Assembly (NCBI GenBank): GCA_913056345.1
Contig: CAJXMH010000011.1
Location: 30,840-94,839, forward strand
Direction of reading: 5' to 3'
Source: an uncultured Flavobacteriales bacterium
GTDB taxonomy: Bacteria > Bacteroidota > Bacteroidia > Flavobacteriales_E > Vicingaceae
DNA length: 64,000 bases
A program made the translations under genes and the position numbers. How positions within the stretch are numbered: the first letter of the stretch is position 1; the number at the start of each line of letters is the position of its first letter. Under the pieces are notes generated by a model that worked only from the letters and a program-made list of their open reading frames with translations, did no database searches and was not told where the DNA came from. Positions 29,922 to 38,773 of this stretch are shown piece after piece.

Positions 29922-31601
29922 TTAGAAAGAGTAGGTTAAGCCTCCCCAAGTATTAAATCCCTGAAGCGGGTAATCCTGATACTTTTGGTAGTTCAAACCA
30001 AGTAGATTATTAAACTCTATAAAAGCAGATAGTTTTTTGGTGTATCGGTACTCAAAAGCAAGATTGAGATCAACAATGGCATTCAAAGTTTCAATGCTTT
30101 CAGTTCTACTAATAATCTGGTTGTTTTGATCAACTGTAATTGCTGAAATAGAAGGAGCAAATTGTTCTCCCCAATAGAAGATCGAAGCCTTCGCAATGAT
30201 TTTATCTCTTAAGTTATACGTTCCTTTTAAGTTTAACTTCAATTCAGGACGATGCCATGCTTCCGCAAGATTTTCAGTATCAAACATAAAATATTCACCG
30301 AGTGCAAAAATTTGAATTTTCTGATTTAGACGATAAACCAATTCTCCCTTCAAACGCACTTCATCCAATCGATCATAAGCTAAATTAAATCCTTGATCTA
30401 ATACGGTATTTCCTGCTGATGACTTGAAGTAGAAATAAGCATCATCCGTTCTCAATCGAGAAGCAGAAGTATTGAAAGAAATGTTTTCACTTAGCGTTCC
30501 CCTCAAACCGGCGTATAGGTTAAATTGCTGGTTGCTGTTTTGCAAATTTAGATTAGGGTTCACAAAAGGATTCTCTTGCGTAATAGACTGGTAACTATTT
30601 CGCTGAATTTCACCCTTAACCCCCAAATATGGTATGAGAATATCATCCACCACATCATATTTCACTTCGGCAAGCGGATAAAAATGAAAGTTAGCAGACT
30701 CATTTACATTGGCATAAATACCCAAACCTGCTTTAACTTTAAAACGCTCGCCAACTGTGCTAATTTGTGGCTTTAGAGCAAATATTCCGCTAGCATCTGC
30801 CAATTCGTAATTGTTGTAATCGGCAAGCACATCAAGCTCGTATAGCTCTTGATCTAGAATTTGACTCAGCTTGGCAGTTGCCTTGAATTGTTGCTCTGAC
30901 TGATTGTCTATATTAAAGAAATGATGAAAGTGTGTATTGATTTCATGTCTTAAATTGAATGAATCTTGTTTTGTGGAACTTAAACGCATATCAAGGTTAA
31001 GCTGGTTATAACGTTGATCCAATTGGCTAGAAGGCAGCTCCATTTCTATGATTCTAGGAATATCATAGTAACCATAATAATTTAAGCTATGCAAGTCGTA
31101 AGACGCTTTAGCCTCAAAGGTGTTTGTTTTCCAAAACCGTTTTCCAAAAACTTCAAAATGAGTCTTAGAAAACTCACTGCCTTCAATTCCTGCAGCTTCT
31201 GCTTGATTTAAGTAAGAAGCATGAACTCCCAACTGAAAGTCCTTAGAGCGCAGATTACTGTAGTAAACCTCAGCAAAAGGAAGTAATACATTACCAACCC
31301 CTAATCTAGCGTAACCATTGTATAACTTCACTAAAGGTTCACCTTTTATGCGCGCTGCTTTGATAGGCTCTAACTCGAAACTCACTGCTTGCGGCTTATC
31401 TATAAAACTGTAATCTAGTTTTCTTTCAATTTTGAAGGTATCATTTATTTCAGGTGAAAATCCAATTTTGTCGGCATCAATTAAAATTGGCTGATACTCT
31501 TTAACTACCCTGAAAGTATCATTAGTAAGTTTTTCTTGCGCTTGCGAACAAAAAGGGAGCAGGCTGATCGCAGCAAAAAGGGCTAAAACTCTATTTCTCA
31601 T
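29922..31601 (-). CDS. Outer-membrane beta-barrel protein (TonB-receptor-like) paired with TPR protein
   Basis: 559 residues from the ATG at 31601; a TTG six codons upstream is possible. It has a signal peptide (about 1-22, SLLPFCSQAQ), a short periplasmic N-terminal part, and then alternating amphipathic strands to the end, finishing in YSF, the C-terminal aromatic typical of barrels inserted by BAM. It lacks an obvious plug domain, so despite similarity to TonB-dependent receptors in strand pattern, substrate uptake is not established. The gene starts inside the 3' end of the TPR gene (11-base overlap), so the two proteins are made together and probably interact. I do not recognise a named family. 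Confidence 0.75.
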   Translation of the reverse strand: MRNRVLALFAAISLLPFCSQAQEKLTNDTFRVVKEYQPILIDADKIGFSPEINDTFKIERKLDYSFIDKPQAVSFELEPIKAARIKGEPLVKLYNGYARLGVGNVLLPFAEVYYSNLRSKDFQLGVHASYLNQAEAAGIEGSEFSKTHFEVFGKRFWKTNTFEAKASYDLHSLNYYGYYDIPRIIEMELPSSQLDQRYNQLNLDMRLSSTKQDSFNLRHEINTHFHHFFNIDNQSEQQFKATAKLSQILDQELYELDVLADYNNYELADASGIFALKPQISTVGERFKVKAGLGIYANVNESANFHFYPLAEVKYDVVDDILIPYLGVKGEIQRNSYQSITQENPFVNPNLNLQNSNQQFNLYAGLRGTLSENISFNTSASRLRTDDAYFYFKSSAGNTVLDQGFNLAYDRLDEVRLKGELVYRLNQKIQIFALGEYFMFDTENLAEAWHRPELKLNLKGTYNLRDKIIAKASIFYWGEQFAPSISAITVDQNNQIISRTESIETLNAIVDLNLAFEYRYTKKLSAFIEFNNLLGLNYQKYQDYPLQGFNTWGGLTYSF

Positions 31602-34600
31602 TCTTAAGCTCCTCCTCAATATTATTATTTGGACGGTTTAAGCTGTCTTGCTCCATCTCAGGTGCTTTACCTTCACCAAGGTCCACTTCTATCGGTTTTT
31701 CCTCTTCATCTTCAACCTTCGTTGCTTGATTCAATATTTCTAGCTTTTCCTTTGCTATAGAGACGAGCTTTTCATCATCCGCATTATCGATTACACTCTG
31801 GAAGGTGATGCGGGCATTGTATAAATCCTCTTTAGCAACAAAGTTATCTGCCAACAGGATAAAGCCTTTTGCAATCCAATAAGGGTATGAAGGAACTTGA
31901 TCAACTAGACGATAAATAAGCGTATCGCTTTTTGCATAGTCGCCCTGTAAATAAAACTTTTTAGCCAAGAGGTATTTTGCCTCGGCCCCGTATTCTGTTT
32001 TGAGCACAGATAGGGTATCAAGATAAATAAGTGCACTATCATACTCACTCTTCTCAAAATGGGTTTTAGCTAGGATAAGCTGGGCTTTTTGCCAAAGTTC
32101 TAGAGGCAAAAGCGGTCCGTTCAACAAGGATTGGGCATATTGAGATGCTGCTTGGTAATTTTCTTGCTCAAAGTAAATTTCCATCAAAGCCTTTTGAGCT
32201 AAATTGAAATTCGTGGTTCTTTCAGCTGTTTTAAGCAATTGCTCATAGGTTGCCGCAGCGCTGTCTAATAGTTCCATAGAATAATAGATCCTAGCCAGCT
32301 CAACTAATGCTTTTTCATTAAACTTATTTGCAGGCATGGCGATTACTTTTCGGTAATCACTTGCAGCCTCTTGATCAAATCCCAAAGAAGTTTCACAATT
32401 AGCCCTGTAAAAATGTGCATTGAGACTAAAAATGCCATTAGGATAGCGCTTTAAGTAATTGGTAAAGTCTCGAGTAGCTTTTTCACAATTTCCTTCTAAA
32501 TAGTGATTTTCTGCAATTACATAAGCTGTAGAGTCAAGTTTAGCTTTGCTAATGTTAGCAAAAGAGACTCCCTTAATGTAATTTTCAAAAGCTTCAGCGT
32601 CTCCTTTATCGATGTATATCTTCCTGATCTTTTCAAGAGCAGCTTGAGCGTGCGGAGAATTAGGATAATCTTTTACTACAGTGTTAAATGAGTTTAGCGC
32701 CAAATCATCTTCATTTTGATTGTAGTAGATCAAACCAATCTTTAAGTTTGATTCTGCTAAATAGCTACTCTTCGGAAAATCATTGATTAGTTGATTATAA
32801 TAGGCTATGGCTTCTTGGTTTTGCTTCAATAGAAGATTGGTCTTGCCCAGCTCAAATAAAGCATCATCCGTGTAAACCGAGGATTGTACATTATTGACCA
32901 AATCTTTCAACTTCTTTGCCTTTGCATCATACTTACCCTCTACCCCGCTCGATATTGCAGATTGTAATAAAGCATAATCTTTGTCCTTCACTCCAATTTT
33001 AGCAGCTTGATCATAGGCGGTGATCGCCTTGGCATATTTTTTCTGAATAAAATAACTATCACCTAATCTAAGGTAGGCATCATTAATAAGTCCTTTGTTT
33101 TTCGGATCCGCCTTATCTATGTACTCAGAAAGCCAAAAGATGGCTGATTTATATGACCTTCTCTCATAAAAAACATAACCTAAATTGTAATAAGCCCTTT
33201 TATAATAAGGAAGCGATCTAGCGCCTGAACTCGCAAGAAAATCTGTGTAGTAATTAATGGCATTGTCATAATCACCAACTTGAGAAAAGGATTCAGCCAT
33301 CCAAAAAACTGAAGATGCTCTTAGCTTTGGATCGTAATTATTGTCGATTGCCATTTGGAATTTATCAATGGCATCGAGGTATTTTTTTCCTTTAAAAAGC
33401 TCGATTCCCCGGTAATAAGCTAAACGTTGTTTGGCCTGTAATAGCTGAATATCTTTACTATTTATTCGGCTTAGGGATTGCAGTGCCGCTTCGTAATTCT
33501 TAGTGGTGTAGTATACCCCGAGCATATACTCGTATGCATCTTCTAGCTTAGCAGAATTCGGATATTCTGCTATGTATGACTCAAAAGCCAAAATGGCGTC
33601 ATCGTAGGGGTGATAAGAAAGTTCGTAAGATAACTTAGCATAATTAAATAATGACTCCTCAGTTAGCTCATCGTCAATTCCAATCTTATAGGCAGAGTTA
33701 AATGCGCGCTTTGCATCAGCTTTTTGATCAACCTTAACTGCACTTTGGCCAATGTAATAATAGGCTGATTGGTTTAAGGTATCATCAAGGCCGATAGCTT
33801 TTTCTAGACTTTTGATTGCTTGTATGTAGTTTTTTGTTTTCACATAACTCAATCCCAATTCATAGTAATCTTGATCCTTTCCTTGCTTTCTATCCAGGTA
33901 GTCTTTCAAGTAAGGTATTGCTTTATCATACTGCGAAGTTTCATAATATGCGCTCCCGATCAACTTCTTGATCTCTATTTCCCTCTTGGGCGGCGCTGAA
34001 TCTAAAACGGCCGGCGCATAAGCAAGCAGAGCATTGTAGTTGTCTTGTAAATAATACAATTGAGTTATGTAGTAAGGCACAAGTGGTCCAAATTGCGGAT
34101 CACTTTCAACCTTTTTAAAATCGATGAGCGCTGTTTGGTAATTAGCTGCTTCATATGCCAAGTGTGCATAATAGTAACGTGCCGCAGAAACATAAGGGTT
34201 ATCAGTGTCTTTGATCTCATAAAAACTAGCAGAAGCCTCATCAAATTTTTCTAATTGAAACTCAGAATATCCCTTTTTGAAATAATACTCTGCACCTTGG
34301 TCTTTGGTTAGATCTAAAAGCTCTACCCCTTCTAAACCCTCTAAAACCTTTTCATAATTGCGCTTTCTAAATTGATACTTGGCAAGCTGAAAATATGCCT
34401 GATTAATGAATACGCTTTCAGGGTAACGCATTATGAAGTTCTGCAATAAAGCAGCCGCATTGCTATGGTATAATTGAATAGCGCATAAAGCAACATAAAA
34501 CTCTGCCTCTATCCTAACTTCAGAATGCGAGTCCTCAGTTGATTGAATGAACTTTTCAAATAAGTGCTGGGCTGGTGAATACTTTTCTTTCTCAAACAAA

Positions 34601-34737
34601 TCCTTTCCTTCATGAAATATAGGATAACGCTCCTGAAACCTCAGACTTTGTTGAGCGTTTGAATGCTGCATGAAAAACATGCCAAGAAAAAAAAGAATAG
34701 TGCTAGCCTTCAAAAAACTGTTGTTCAACTTATTCAA
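31591..34737 (-). CDS. Large secreted TPR-repeat protein
   Basis: 1048 residues with a signal peptide (about 1-28, FFMQHSNAQ), followed by about twenty tetratricopeptide helices covering nearly the whole chain (for example EKYSPAQHLFEKFIQ, SFEDAYEYMLGVYYTT-type and KYLDAIDKFQMAIDNNY units), and an acidic Pro/Glu-rich tail (about 1005-1048, EEEKPIEVDLGEG). It is predicted to be periplasmic. The start is TTG at 34737, which gives a good signal peptide; there is no suitable ATG. Coupling with the beta-barrel gene recalls the TPR-plus-barrel arrangement of AlgK/AlgE-like or BamD-like outer-membrane machines. That is an analogy, not a homology claim. Confidence 0.8.
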   Translation of the reverse strand: MNKLNNSFLKASTILFFLGMFFMQHSNAQQSLRFQERYPIFHEGKDLFEKEKYSPAQHLFEKFIQSTEDSHSEVRIEAEFYVALCAIQLYHSNAAALLQNFIMRYPESVFINQAYFQLAKYQFRKRNYEKVLEGLEGVELLDLTKDQGAEYYFKKGYSEFQLEKFDEASASFYEIKDTDNPYVSAARYYYAHLAYEAANYQTALIDFKKVESDPQFGPLVPYYITQLYYLQDNYNALLAYAPAVLDSAPPKREIEIKKLIGSAYYETSQYDKAIPYLKDYLDRKQGKDQDYYELGLSYVKTKNYIQAIKSLEKAIGLDDTLNQSAYYYIGQSAVKVDQKADAKRAFNSAYKIGIDDELTEESLFNYAKLSYELSYHPYDDAILAFESYIAEYPNSAKLEDAYEYMLGVYYTTKNYEAALQSLSRINSKDIQLLQAKQRLAYYRGIELFKGKKYLDAIDKFQMAIDNNYDPKLRASSVFWMAESFSQVGDYDNAINYYTDFLASSGARSLPYYKRAYYNLGYVFYERRSYKSAIFWLSEYIDKADPKNKGLINDAYLRLGDSYFIQKKYAKAITAYDQAAKIGVKDKDYALLQSAISSGVEGKYDAKAKKLKDLVNNVQSSVYTDDALFELGKTNLLLKQNQEAIAYYNQLINDFPKSSYLAESNLKIGLIYYNQNEDDLALNSFNTVVKDYPNSPHAQAALEKIRKIYIDKGDAEAFENYIKGVSFANISKAKLDSTAYVIAENHYLEGNCEKATRDFTNYLKRYPNGIFSLNAHFYRANCETSLGFDQEAASDYRKVIAMPANKFNEKALVELARIYYSMELLDSAAATYEQLLKTAERTTNFNLAQKALMEIYFEQENYQAASQYAQSLLNGPLLPLELWQKAQLILAKTHFEKSEYDSALIYLDTLSVLKTEYGAEAKYLLAKKFYLQGDYAKSDTLIYRLVDQVPSYPYWIAKGFILLADNFVAKEDLYNARITFQSVIDNADDEKLVSIAKEKLEILNQATKVEDEEEKPIEVDLGEGKAPEMEQDSLNRPNNNIEEELKNEK

Positions 34738-34813
34738 GCTTTGAATAATTACCTTTTATAAGATTTTAAAGGTAGCGCTAAGGCTGCTTATAAAAGCCCT
34801 GCATAACCGAAGT

Positions 34814-34835
34814 TATCAACGGAATTTTGTTGATA
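34814..34835. other. Dyad symmetry in the divergent intergenic region
   Basis: TATCAAC (34814-34820) and GTTGATA (34829-34835) are inverted around 8 bases, between the divergent TPR and ftsE-like genes. It could be an operator or simply chance in AT-rich DNA. Confidence 0.25.
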
Positions 34836-34878
34836 CTATAAAGAAAAAAGAAGGCTTTCTCTTAGATAAGAAAAGACC

Positions 34879-34909
34879 TTTGAAAAAGCTGTGTAGCTTT
34901 ATATCTTTG
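34879..34909 (+). promoter_or_regulatory. Bacteroidota-type promoter of the ftsE-like gene
   Basis: TTTG (34879-34882), 19 bases, TATCTTTG (34902-34909): a textbook match to the phylum's housekeeping promoter, 15 bases before the ATG at 34925. The 5' leader would be short, about 8-10 bases. Confidence 0.65.
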
Positions 34910-34924
34910 TTTTAAACAGAAACT

Positions 34925-35614
34925 ATGCCCGGTACTGCCATAATTGAATTAAATAGCGTTAATGTTTTTCAGAAGAAACACCTCGTTCTATCTAATCTTG
35001 GACTAAGAATAGAAAAGGGCGAGATGGTTTACTTAGTAGGCAAGAACGGAAGCGGCAAGAGTAGCTTCCTTAAAACCTTATATGCTGAATTAAAGCTGCA
35101 AGAAGGAGAAGCAACTGTAGCAGGCTTTGATCTAAAGAGCATTAAAAGAAAAAAAGTTCCTTATTTGAGGAGAAAGATTGGGATTGTTTTCCAAGATTTT
35201 CAACTACTTTCAGATCGCTCTGTGAATGATAACCTCAAGTTTGTAATGCGAGCCACCGGCTGGAAAAACAAAAAAGAGATCAAAGAGGGTATAGAAGTAG
35301 TGCTTCAGAAAGTTGGGCTAAAAAACAAAGGGTTTAAATTACCACATGAACTATCAGGAGGAGAACAACAAAGAGTAGCAATTGCTAGAGCGCTCCTGAA
35401 TGACCCTGAAATTATTCTTGCAGATGAACCAACAGGAAATCTGGACCCTGAGACATCAGATGAAATTATGAAGCTCTTAGTTTCGATAAGTCAAAACAAC
35501 AAAGCGGTTTTAGTGGCCACCCACGATTATGAACTGATACGAAAGTTTCCTGGAAGAATTTTACAGTTTGAAAACGAAACGATCACAGAACCGGAACCAA
35601 CTATTCCTTCTTAG
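34925..35614 (+). CDS. ftsE: ABC transporter ATP-binding protein, FtsE-like
   Basis: 229 residues, an ABC ATPase of the FtsE/LolD/MacB group. Walker A is GKNGSGKSS (39-47), the Q-loop is in [11 protein letters not shown], the signature LSGGEQQR is at 143-150, and Walker B is [12 protein letters not shown]. In this phylum the stand-alone member with [17 protein letters not shown] after the Q-loop corresponds to FtsE, which with FtsX controls septal peptidoglycan hydrolysis. No FtsX-like permease is adjacent, so the assignment to FtsE rather than another lipoprotein or antibiotic exporter rests on sequence pattern. Its 3' end overlaps the convergent glycosyltransferase gene by 14 bases. Confidence 0.8.
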   Translation: MPGTAIIELNSVNVFQKKHLVLSNLGLRIEKGEMVYLVGKNGSGKSSFLKTLYAELKLQEGEATVAGFDLKSIKRKKVPYLRRKIGIVFQDFQLLSDRSVNDNLKFVMRATGWKNKKEIKEGIEVVLQKVGLKNKGFKLPHELSGGEQQRVAIARALLNDPEIILADEPTGNLDPETSDEIMKLLVSISQNNKAVLVATHDYELIRKFPGRILQFENETITEPEPTIPS

Positions 35615-36524
35615 CAGACTTTCGTTGCTCTTCTTCTAGACTTGCCAAGACAATTAGCTTCCAAAAAGCGAAGAGCTTAAGTCCTCCACCCTGCGCTTCT
35701 AATTTCTTCCGGATAGTATTACCTATAAGGCCTTCTAAAAGGCTAAGCAAACTATTTAATTTAAGCTTTTTACTAAATTGAAGCCACCGCAAAATTTTTA
35801 CCTGCGCAATAAAGTGATCAGAATTATCCAAACTATTCTGAATTTCCAAAAGATTCGATAAAGCTTGGCTGGTTTTAGATAGAAAAACGCTGTTTTTGTC
35901 AGGCTGGGCATTCAAAACAGGATTATCAATATGCATAACAGGTATTTTTGCTGCTTTAAGCCTAAATCCCATTAGTGTGTCTTCATGTCCGTAACCTTCA
36001 AGTTTTTCCTCAAAAGGAATTCTTTTTAACAGCTCGGCTTTAAGCACAAGGTTGTTTGTCATGAAGGAAGCATAAGGTTGTTTATTTCGCTCTTGTGCAG
36101 ATTTTGACTCTGTTTGATTCCCATACATCCACCTTAAACGGTACTTTAGAGCAGGAACCTCTTTTGGATAAATACTTCTGCCGCAGATCACACTGACATC
36201 CTCTTGTTTTCTTAATATTTCCTCATAACGGCTCAAAAATTGGTCTGAGACTAGTTCAGAGTCGCCATCAAGAAAAAGAAGATAAGGATGTTTAGCATAT
36301 TTGAGAAAAAGGTTGCGAATACGTGATCGACCGATATTTTCTTCCAACTGCACGTATTTTAAAGCAGAGCCAAACTGGTCTATATTTAGCCGATTACTTT
36401 CCGCAGAGCAGTCATCAATCACAATTAACTCATGTTCAAAGTCCGCTTTTCTTATTTGGTTTATTAAACCTTTCAGTAAAGCCTCATTTGGGTAATTATA
36501 AAATGGAATGCAAATACTAATCAC
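35601..36524 (-). CDS. Family 2 glycosyltransferase
   Basis: 307 residues with a GT-A fold. The N-terminal ISICIPFYNYP leads to the nucleotide-binding IDDCS (36-40), and the metal-binding LDGDS is at 85-89. GYGHEDTLMGFRLK near 190 fits the ED acceptor/catalytic motif. It likely adds a sugar to an envelope glycan. The donor and acceptor are unknown. The start is GTG at 36524, overlapping the upstream glycosyltransferase gene by 8 bases, so the two act together. Confidence 0.88.
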   Translation of the reverse strand: MISICIPFYNYPNEALLKGLINQIRKADFEHELIVIDDCSAESNRLNIDQFGSALKYVQLEENIGRSRIRNLFLKYAKHPYLLFLDGDSELVSDQFLSRYEEILRKQEDVSVICGRSIYPKEVPALKYRLRWMYGNQTESKSAQERNKQPYASFMTNNLVLKAELLKRIPFEEKLEGYGHEDTLMGFRLKAAKIPVMHIDNPVLNAQPDKNSVFLSKTSQALSNLLEIQNSLDNSDHFIAQVKILRWLQFSKKLKLNSLLSLLEGLIGNTIRKKLEAQGGGLKLFAFWKLIVLASLEEEQRKSAKKE

Positions 36525-37620
36525 CTCCTAAAGCATTTTTAATCGTATTGAGTAATACTTCTTCTTCGTTTTCCCAACAAAACGCTTGAGCTGCGCGACT
36601 AGCCTCTTGCTTCCAAAAAGCGTATTCTGGATTGGACATAAACTCTTTTACTTGTTTGGCTAGTTCCTTTGGATTACGCGACTTTAAACTTTCACCTACA
36701 TGGCAATTTTCCAACAACTCTTTAACCTCAATTAAATCGGAATAAATTACTGGAGTATGTGCTTGCAAGTAATCAAAAAGCTTATTCGGTAAAGCGTAGC
36801 GGTAGCTTAAGCCCTTCATCTCTTCTACTGAAAAACCGATTGCACTTTGCTGAGTGTGCAAGCTTAACTCTTCTGGTTTCAACCTTCCTAAAAATTCAAT
36901 CCGGTCCTCTAAATTCTTATGTTTAACCTGCTCTTGTAGGTCTTTTTCAAGGTCACCACTCCCCGCAATTTTTAATTGATAATCTGGCAAATAAACCATG
37001 CTATCAATCAATAACTCCAACCCTCTTCCTTCATTTAAGGCTCCTTGATAAATAAGTTGTTTTTCTTGCTTAACCACCTTCCCTACCTCTTGCCTTAGAG
37101 GGAAATTTCTAAGCAAGTTCATTTTTAGACCATACTTCTCCTCATAGGCTTTTGCAATTCGTGGACTAACGGAGAAAGCATACTTTAGCTTAGGAAGAAT
37201 TAGAGCTTCTATAAAGCTCCAAACTTTTTTAACCCGCGGTCTTCTGACCAATTCAGGAACTTCGGTAAAAAACTCATGTGAGTCATAAAGCAGACTCTTA
37301 GACTTAACCCGAGCTACTAAAAAGTTAGCAGGTAAAGTATCCAAATCATTTGCAAGTAGCAGGTCGAAGCGTTTGAATAGCAAATAAAAGAAAAGGCAGA
37401 TATTAAACACTGCATAGAATAAAGCCCCTTTTTGAAAAGGTAAGCTAAAACGCTTTTGATGAAACGGCATAGGGTTCAAAGCAGGAGAGTGCTTCAATTT
37501 CCTACCAATGAGTAAAACCTCGTAACCATTACTCTGTAATGTATTGCAAACCTTTTGCACCCTTTGATCGGTTGCCAGATCGCTAGTCACAGAGGCTATA
37601 ATGCGCGGTTTTTTCTGCAT
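36517..37620 (-). CDS. Family 4 (GT-B) glycosyltransferase
   Basis: 367 residues with two Rossmann-like halves. The N-terminal half includes RIIASVTSDLATDQRV and a Tyr/His-containing LLYDSHEFFTEVPELV. The C-terminal half has YQGALNEGRGLELLIDSM and the later FSVEEMKGLSYRYALPNKLFDYLQA, the nucleotide-sugar binding E-x7-E-like region. It is coupled to the GT2 gene downstream. It is probably a glycosyltransferase of cell-surface polysaccharide or LPS synthesis; the linkage is unknown. Confidence 0.88.
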   Translation of the reverse strand: MQKKPRIIASVTSDLATDQRVQKVCNTLQSNGYEVLLIGRKLKHSPALNPMPFHQKRFSLPFQKGALFYAVFNICLFFYLLFKRFDLLLANDLDTLPANFLVARVKSKSLLYDSHEFFTEVPELVRRPRVKKVWSFIEALILPKLKYAFSVSPRIAKAYEEKYGLKMNLLRNFPLRQEVGKVVKQEKQLIYQGALNEGRGLELLIDSMVYLPDYQLKIAGSGDLEKDLQEQVKHKNLEDRIEFLGRLKPEELSLHTQQSAIGFSVEEMKGLSYRYALPNKLFDYLQAHTPVIYSDLIEVKELLENCHVGESLKSRNPKELAKQVKEFMSNPEYAFWKQEASRAAQAFCWENEEEVLLNTIKNALGGD

Positions 37621-37736
37621 ACTTGGCTAAGTTGAGCATAATTAACTTTCGATTCCCAATAAAATTTCATGCAATTATGAGCAATCTGTTCTTGAAAACC
37701 CTTAACCATCTGCCGAATTCGGGCTGTATTCAGCTT

Positions 37737-37744
37737 TAAATTTG
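37737..37744 (+). promoter_or_regulatory. -7 promoter box of murB, suggesting a leaderless mRNA
   Basis: TAAATTTG matches TAnnTTTG and ends only 6 bases before the ATG at 37751. Transcription would start at or next to the A of the start codon. No TTG is seen near -33. Confidence 0.4.
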
Positions 37745-37750
37745 TTCATT

Positions 37751-38773
37751 ATGCAAATAATCAATTCCAAATCACTCAAGAACCTCAACACTTTTGGATT
37801 GGGGGTCAAAGCCAAGCACTTCCTTTCTGTTCAATCAAAAGAAGAGGCTTCCATTTTTTTTAAAGAAAAAAAGCCAACAGAAAAGGTTTTGATCTTAGGT
37901 GGTGGAAGCAATCTTCTATTTAGGAGTGACTATGAAGGTTTGGTTATCAAAAATGATATCCATGGAATTCAGCTTTTAAAAGAAAATGAAGAACACGTTT
38001 GGCTTGAAGTAGGAGCAGGTGAAAATTGGCATGAATTTGTGCTTTACTGCATCAAACGTGATTGGGCGGGAATTGAAAACCTTTCGCTCATACCTGGAAA
38101 TGTAGGAGCTAGTCCGATGCAAAACATTGGCGCTTATGGAGTCGAAGTTAAGTCAGTAATAGAAAGTGTTGAAGCGGTAAATAGAGAAGATGGAAGCATC
38201 AAAACTTTTCTAAACGAAGATTGTGAATTCGCCTACCGCTCTAGCATATTTAAAACGAAACTACGTGACAAGTACATGATCTGTTCAGTTAAATTTAAGT
38301 TAGATAAAAAAGCGCAATACAATGTATCCTACGGAGCAATCAGGGAACAGCTTAAAGCCGAAGGCATCAGTGAAGATCAATTAAGTATTAAAGCAATTTC
38401 TGACGCAGTTATCAAAATCAGAAAATCAAAGCTTCCTGATCCATCAGAAATTGGAAATTCAGGAAGTTTTTTTAAGAACCCTGTAGTCGATGATGCCATT
38501 TATCAGAAGCTTAAGAGCACTCATCCAGACATTCCTGCTTATCCACAAGAAGATGGTCAAACTAAACTTGCCGCAGGCTGGCTAATAGAAAAGGCAGGTT
38601 GGAAAGGTTATCGAAAAGGAGACTATGGAGTTCATGCCAAACAAGCCCTGGTACTTGTAAATTATGGTGAAGCCAGCGGTGAAGAGCTGTATCAGTTATC
38701 TTCAAGAATTGTTGACTCTGTACGAGAAAAATTCGGCATTACCCTTGAGAGGGAAGTGAATATTATAAACTAA
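37751..38773 (+). CDS. murB: UDP-N-acetylenolpyruvoylglucosamine reductase
   Basis: 340 residues from ATG at 37751; a TTG nine bases upstream would overlap the promoter box and is rejected. This FAD enzyme reduces UDP-GlcNAc-enolpyruvate to UDP-MurNAc in peptidoglycan synthesis. The N-terminal NLNTFGLGVKAKHF, the FAD loop LGGGSNLLF (about 50-58), GAGENWHEFVLYCI, SLIPGNVGASPMQNIGAYG and the catalytic serine in GNSGSFFKNPVV are all present. The insertion pattern and length match the type I (E. coli-like) enzyme. The stop overlaps the convergent phosphatase gene by 4 bases. Confidence 0.96.
   Translation: MQIINSKSLKNLNTFGLGVKAKHFLSVQSKEEASIFFKEKKPTEKVLILGGGSNLLFRSDYEGLVIKNDIHGIQLLKENEEHVWLEVGAGENWHEFVLYCIKRDWAGIENLSLIPGNVGASPMQNIGAYGVEVKSVIESVEAVNREDGSIKTFLNEDCEFAYRSSIFKTKLRDKYMICSVKFKLDKKAQYNVSYGAIREQLKAEGISEDQLSIKAISDAVIKIRKSKLPDPSEIGNSGSFFKNPVVDDAIYQKLKSTHPDIPAYPQEDGQTKLAAGWLIEKAGWKGYRKGDYGVHAKQALVLVNYGEASGEELYQLSSRIVDSVREKFGITLEREVNIIN

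Noticed and set aside
36524..36535. AGGAGGT just at the GT2 start as a Shine-Dalgarno site
   Set aside because: It overlaps the GTG start itself, so it cannot position the ribosome for that codon, and Bacteroidota rarely depend on such sites.
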